From contig PAFB01000144.1 of the NCBI GenBank assembly GCA_002700865.1, positions 1 to 14,984 on the forward strand: a stretch of 14,984 nt of DNA. Reading direction: 5' to 3'. Source of the stretch: Rhodospirillaceae bacterium (GTDB taxonomy: Bacteria; Pseudomonadota; Alphaproteobacteria; UBA7985). Position numbers and translations under genes: made by a program. The notes beneath the pieces are model-generated. The model was not told the DNA's origin. It searched no databases and saw only the letters and a list, made by a program, of their open reading frames with translations. Below, piece by piece: positions 13,236-14,984 of the stretch (its first letter is position 1; every line of letters starts with the position of its first letter).

Positions 13236-14402
13236 ATGGGGCTTAAGGTAGCAAATCGAAGCACAGTCGATGCCTTTCGCGTGATGGATGTAATGAGAGC
13301 CGCGCAAGATGCCGAGCAGGCTGGCCGGGCTGTCTATCATCTCGAAGTCGGTCAACCCGGCACCCCTGCACCCACAGCGGCCCGCGAAGCTGTTAAGCAG
13401 GCGCTGGATGCCGATACCCTTGGCTACACCATGGCTCTTGGCACCGATGAACTCCGTCAGGGCATCAGCGACCTTTACCAGCGCTGGTATAACTTTGACC
13501 TGCCTGCCTCTCGGATCGCGGTAACCCAAGGCGCAAGCGGTGCCTTTGCCCTGGCTTTTCTGACGGCTTTTGACGAAGGCGACTCTGTTGCTCTGGCGAC
13601 GCCGGGCTACCCCTGTTATCGCAACATCCTCAATGCTCTGGGCCTGCGCGCGGTTGAAATCATGACCGGGCCTGAAACGAATTATCAGCCCACTGTCGAA
13701 GCGCTGAACGCGCTGCCTGAGCCCATCGACGGCCTGATCATCGCTTCCCCGTCCAATCCGACGGGGTCCATGCTCACGCCTGACGATTTCACCGCAATCA
13801 GCGACTGGTGCCGGGCAAACGACGTGCGCTTGATCTCCGACGAGATTTACCACGGCCTCACCTATGGCACGCCCGAAACAACCGCTGTCGCCATCAACCC
13901 AGACGCCATCGTCATCAACTCGTTTTCCAAATACTTCTCGATGACCGGGTGGCGGGTTGGTTGGTTGGTCATGCCAGAAGACATGATGCGCCCGCTCGAA
14001 CGTCTGCAAGGCAACATGACCATATGCACCCCGGCAGTAAGCCAGATTGCAGCCCTAGGAGCCTTGGAGGCCAGCGACGAACTTGACGCGCTTAAAGAAG
14101 CCTACAGACGGAATAGGACGGTGCTGCATCAAGCGCTGATTGACGGCGGGGTCACTGAAATTTCTTCCCCCGACGGCGCGTTTTACTTTTACGCCAATGT
14201 TGGCCATCTGACAGACGATGCGGTGGGGTTCTGCACCCGCGTTCTGCAGGAAACCGGTATCGCCATCACGCCCGGCGCTGACTTTGATACGGCGCGCGGA
14301 CAGCAATTCATCCGCCTCAGTTACTGCACAGACGAAAACTCAGTGACCACAGCCGCAAGATTATTGACGCGGTGGCTCCGCGATCAGCAGGAGCTGGTCT
14401 AG
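13236..14402 (+). CDS. Class I/II PLP-dependent aminotransferase
   Basis: A cytosolic fold-type I aminotransferase of 388 residues, the usual length for the aspartate aminotransferase-like group. Motifs are LEVGQPGTPAP 36-46, GYTMALGTDELR 63-73, TQGASGAFALAF about 97-108, SPSNPTGSMLTP about 171-182 (N174), SDEIYHGLTY 201-210 (D202, Y205), PLP lysine K232 in NSFSKYFSMTGWRVGW, and a C-terminal FIRLSYC with the carboxylate-binding arginine. The amino-acid substrate cannot be read from sequence. ATG at 13236 is chosen, with AAGAGAG about 10 bases upstream; a GTG directly before it is also possible. The last 42 bp overlap the end of the TetR-type gene on the other strand, so mutual regulation of the pair is possible. 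Confidence 0.92.
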   Translation: MGLKVANRSTVDAFRVMDVMRAAQDAEQAGRAVYHLEVGQPGTPAPTAAREAVKQALDADTLGYTMALGTDELRQGISDLYQRWYNFDLPASRIAVTQGASGAFALAFLTAFDEGDSVALATPGYPCYRNILNALGLRAVEIMTGPETNYQPTVEALNALPEPIDGLIIASPSNPTGSMLTPDDFTAISDWCRANDVRLISDEIYHGLTYGTPETTAVAINPDAIVINSFSKYFSMTGWRVGWLVMPEDMMRPLERLQGNMTICTPAVSQIAALGALEASDELDALKEAYRRNRTVLHQALIDGGVTEISSPDGAFYFYANVGHLTDDAVGFCTRVLQETGIAITPGADFDTARGQQFIRLSYCTDENSVTTAARLLTRWLRDQQELV

Positions 14403-14984
14403 CACGGCATCAGCATCCGGGTTGAGCAATCCTTCTTCGCCCATGCGCAACAGGTCAGCCTCGACGGCCAGAACCGCAAAGCCATGCACCGCTGACCATG
14501 CCAAGGAAATCTGCGCGAGATTCTCCTTCCGCCAGACCTGATTTGTCGCCGCCCAGTGAGCTGCCAGCGACTTGGTCAAGGCTTCAAACACTTGCTTCCC
14601 CCGATCTAGCAAGCGCTGGTTATCGTTCTCCAGCAGTTCAGAGCGAAACATCACCTTGAACTGAGCCGGGTGCGAGAGAGCAAAATTGACGTAGCCCTTT
14701 CCAACCGCTCGAAGCCGCCCCAGCGTGTCATCAATGCCAACTTTGTCGAATTCAAAGGCGATTGACCCAAGCAGCTTTTCGAACCCGTCCGTCGCGTACT
14801 CCGTCAGCATCCCCCGCTTATCCTGAAAGTGATGAGCCGGTGCACCATGCGAAACCCCGGCGCGCCGGGCGCATTCCCGCAAGCTCAGTCCTTCGACACC
14901 CAGGTCCTTAACGATTTCATCAACCGCCGCGAGCAAGGCTCGGCGAAGGTCGCCGTGATGGTATCGGTTGGGGGCTTTTTGCTC
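14361..14984 (-). CDS. TetR/AcrR-family transcriptional regulator (N-terminus cut by the window edge)
   Basis: The reading frame stays open to the right end of the window, where it reads RYHHGDLRRALLAA. That is the standard N-terminal beginning of this family, so only a few residues are missing. The helix-turn-helix follows: GLSLRECARRAGVSHGAPAHHFQDKRGML. The C-terminal ~140 residues are helical and form the ligand-binding/dimerisation part (including SHPAQFKVMFR and AWSAVHGFAVLAVE), resembling the WHG-type C-terminal domain of some TetR proteins. It would repress genes near it or its own promoter, which lies outside the window. Its end overlaps the aminotransferase gene by 42 bp. The ligand is unknown. 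Confidence 0.9.
   Translation of the reverse strand, partial: EQKAPNRYHHGDLRRALLAAVDEIVKDLGVEGLSLRECARRAGVSHGAPAHHFQDKRGMLTEYATDGFEKLLGSIAFEFDKVGIDDTLGRLRAVGKGYVNFALSHPAQFKVMFRSELLENDNQRLLDRGKQVFEALTKSLAAHWAATNQVWRKENLAQISLAWSAVHGFAVLAVEADLLRMGEEGLLNPDADAVLDQLLLIAEPPRQ

Noticed and set aside
13179..14009. 276-residue open frame antisense to the aminotransferase
   Set aside because: It is a shadow of a high-GC coding gene with strong family motifs on the plus strand; the antisense product shows no recognisable domain.
14361..14936. TTG at 14936 as the start of the TetR gene
   Set aside because: The frame upstream encodes the family-typical YHHGDLRRALL, so the true start is outside the window.

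Overview
The window looks like ordinary chromosomal DNA of an alphaproteobacterium. The evidence is a moderately high GC content, many GTG starts with 4-bp gene overlaps, and the block dsbA-like / aroQ / accB / accC / aat / DUF2155, an arrangement I know from alphaproteobacterial genomes. I see no rRNA, tRNA, CRISPR array, insertion sequence, prophage or defence locus. Eighteen protein genes can be supported. Two run off the ends: thymidine kinase on the left and a TetR-type regulator on the right.

Layout, left to right. (1) Positions 1-1315, minus strand: a histidinol-phosphatase/IMPase-family gene followed by tdk. (2) 1459-2271, plus: yaaA. (3) 2105-3715, minus: a DEAD-box RNA helicase with a long Arg/Gly-rich tail whose end is antisense to yaaA. 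(4) 3852-4367, plus: a small Tat-type lipoprotein with a WHy/LEA14-like domain. (5) 4364-7735, minus: a tight four-gene operon, cysE - cysteine desulfurase - tupB - tupA, every junction a 4-bp overlap. It joins cysteine synthesis, sulfur mobilisation and tungstate import, but has no transporter ATPase gene. (6) 7961-8854, plus: a small unnamed protein and an exported DUF2155 protein. (7) 8728-11978, minus: aroQ - accB - accC - aat (shikimate pathway, acetyl-CoA carboxylase, N-end rule transferase). (8) 12336-13088, minus: a periplasmic DsbA-like thiol oxidoreductase with two tandem intrinsic terminators behind it. (9) 13236-14402, plus: a class I/II aminotransferase, convergent with a TetR regulator.

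The most unusual architectural feature is that all four convergent gene pairs overlap at their 3' ends (167, 4, 127 and 42 bp). In the two long overlaps a poorly conserved C-terminal tail of one protein is written antisense to the conserved C-terminal core of the other. The most interesting functional lead is the sulfur-plus-tungstate operon. I found no wholly new biological system. Most of the window is housekeeping genes with some unusual junctions, one unnamed small gene and a few candidate regulatory sites.
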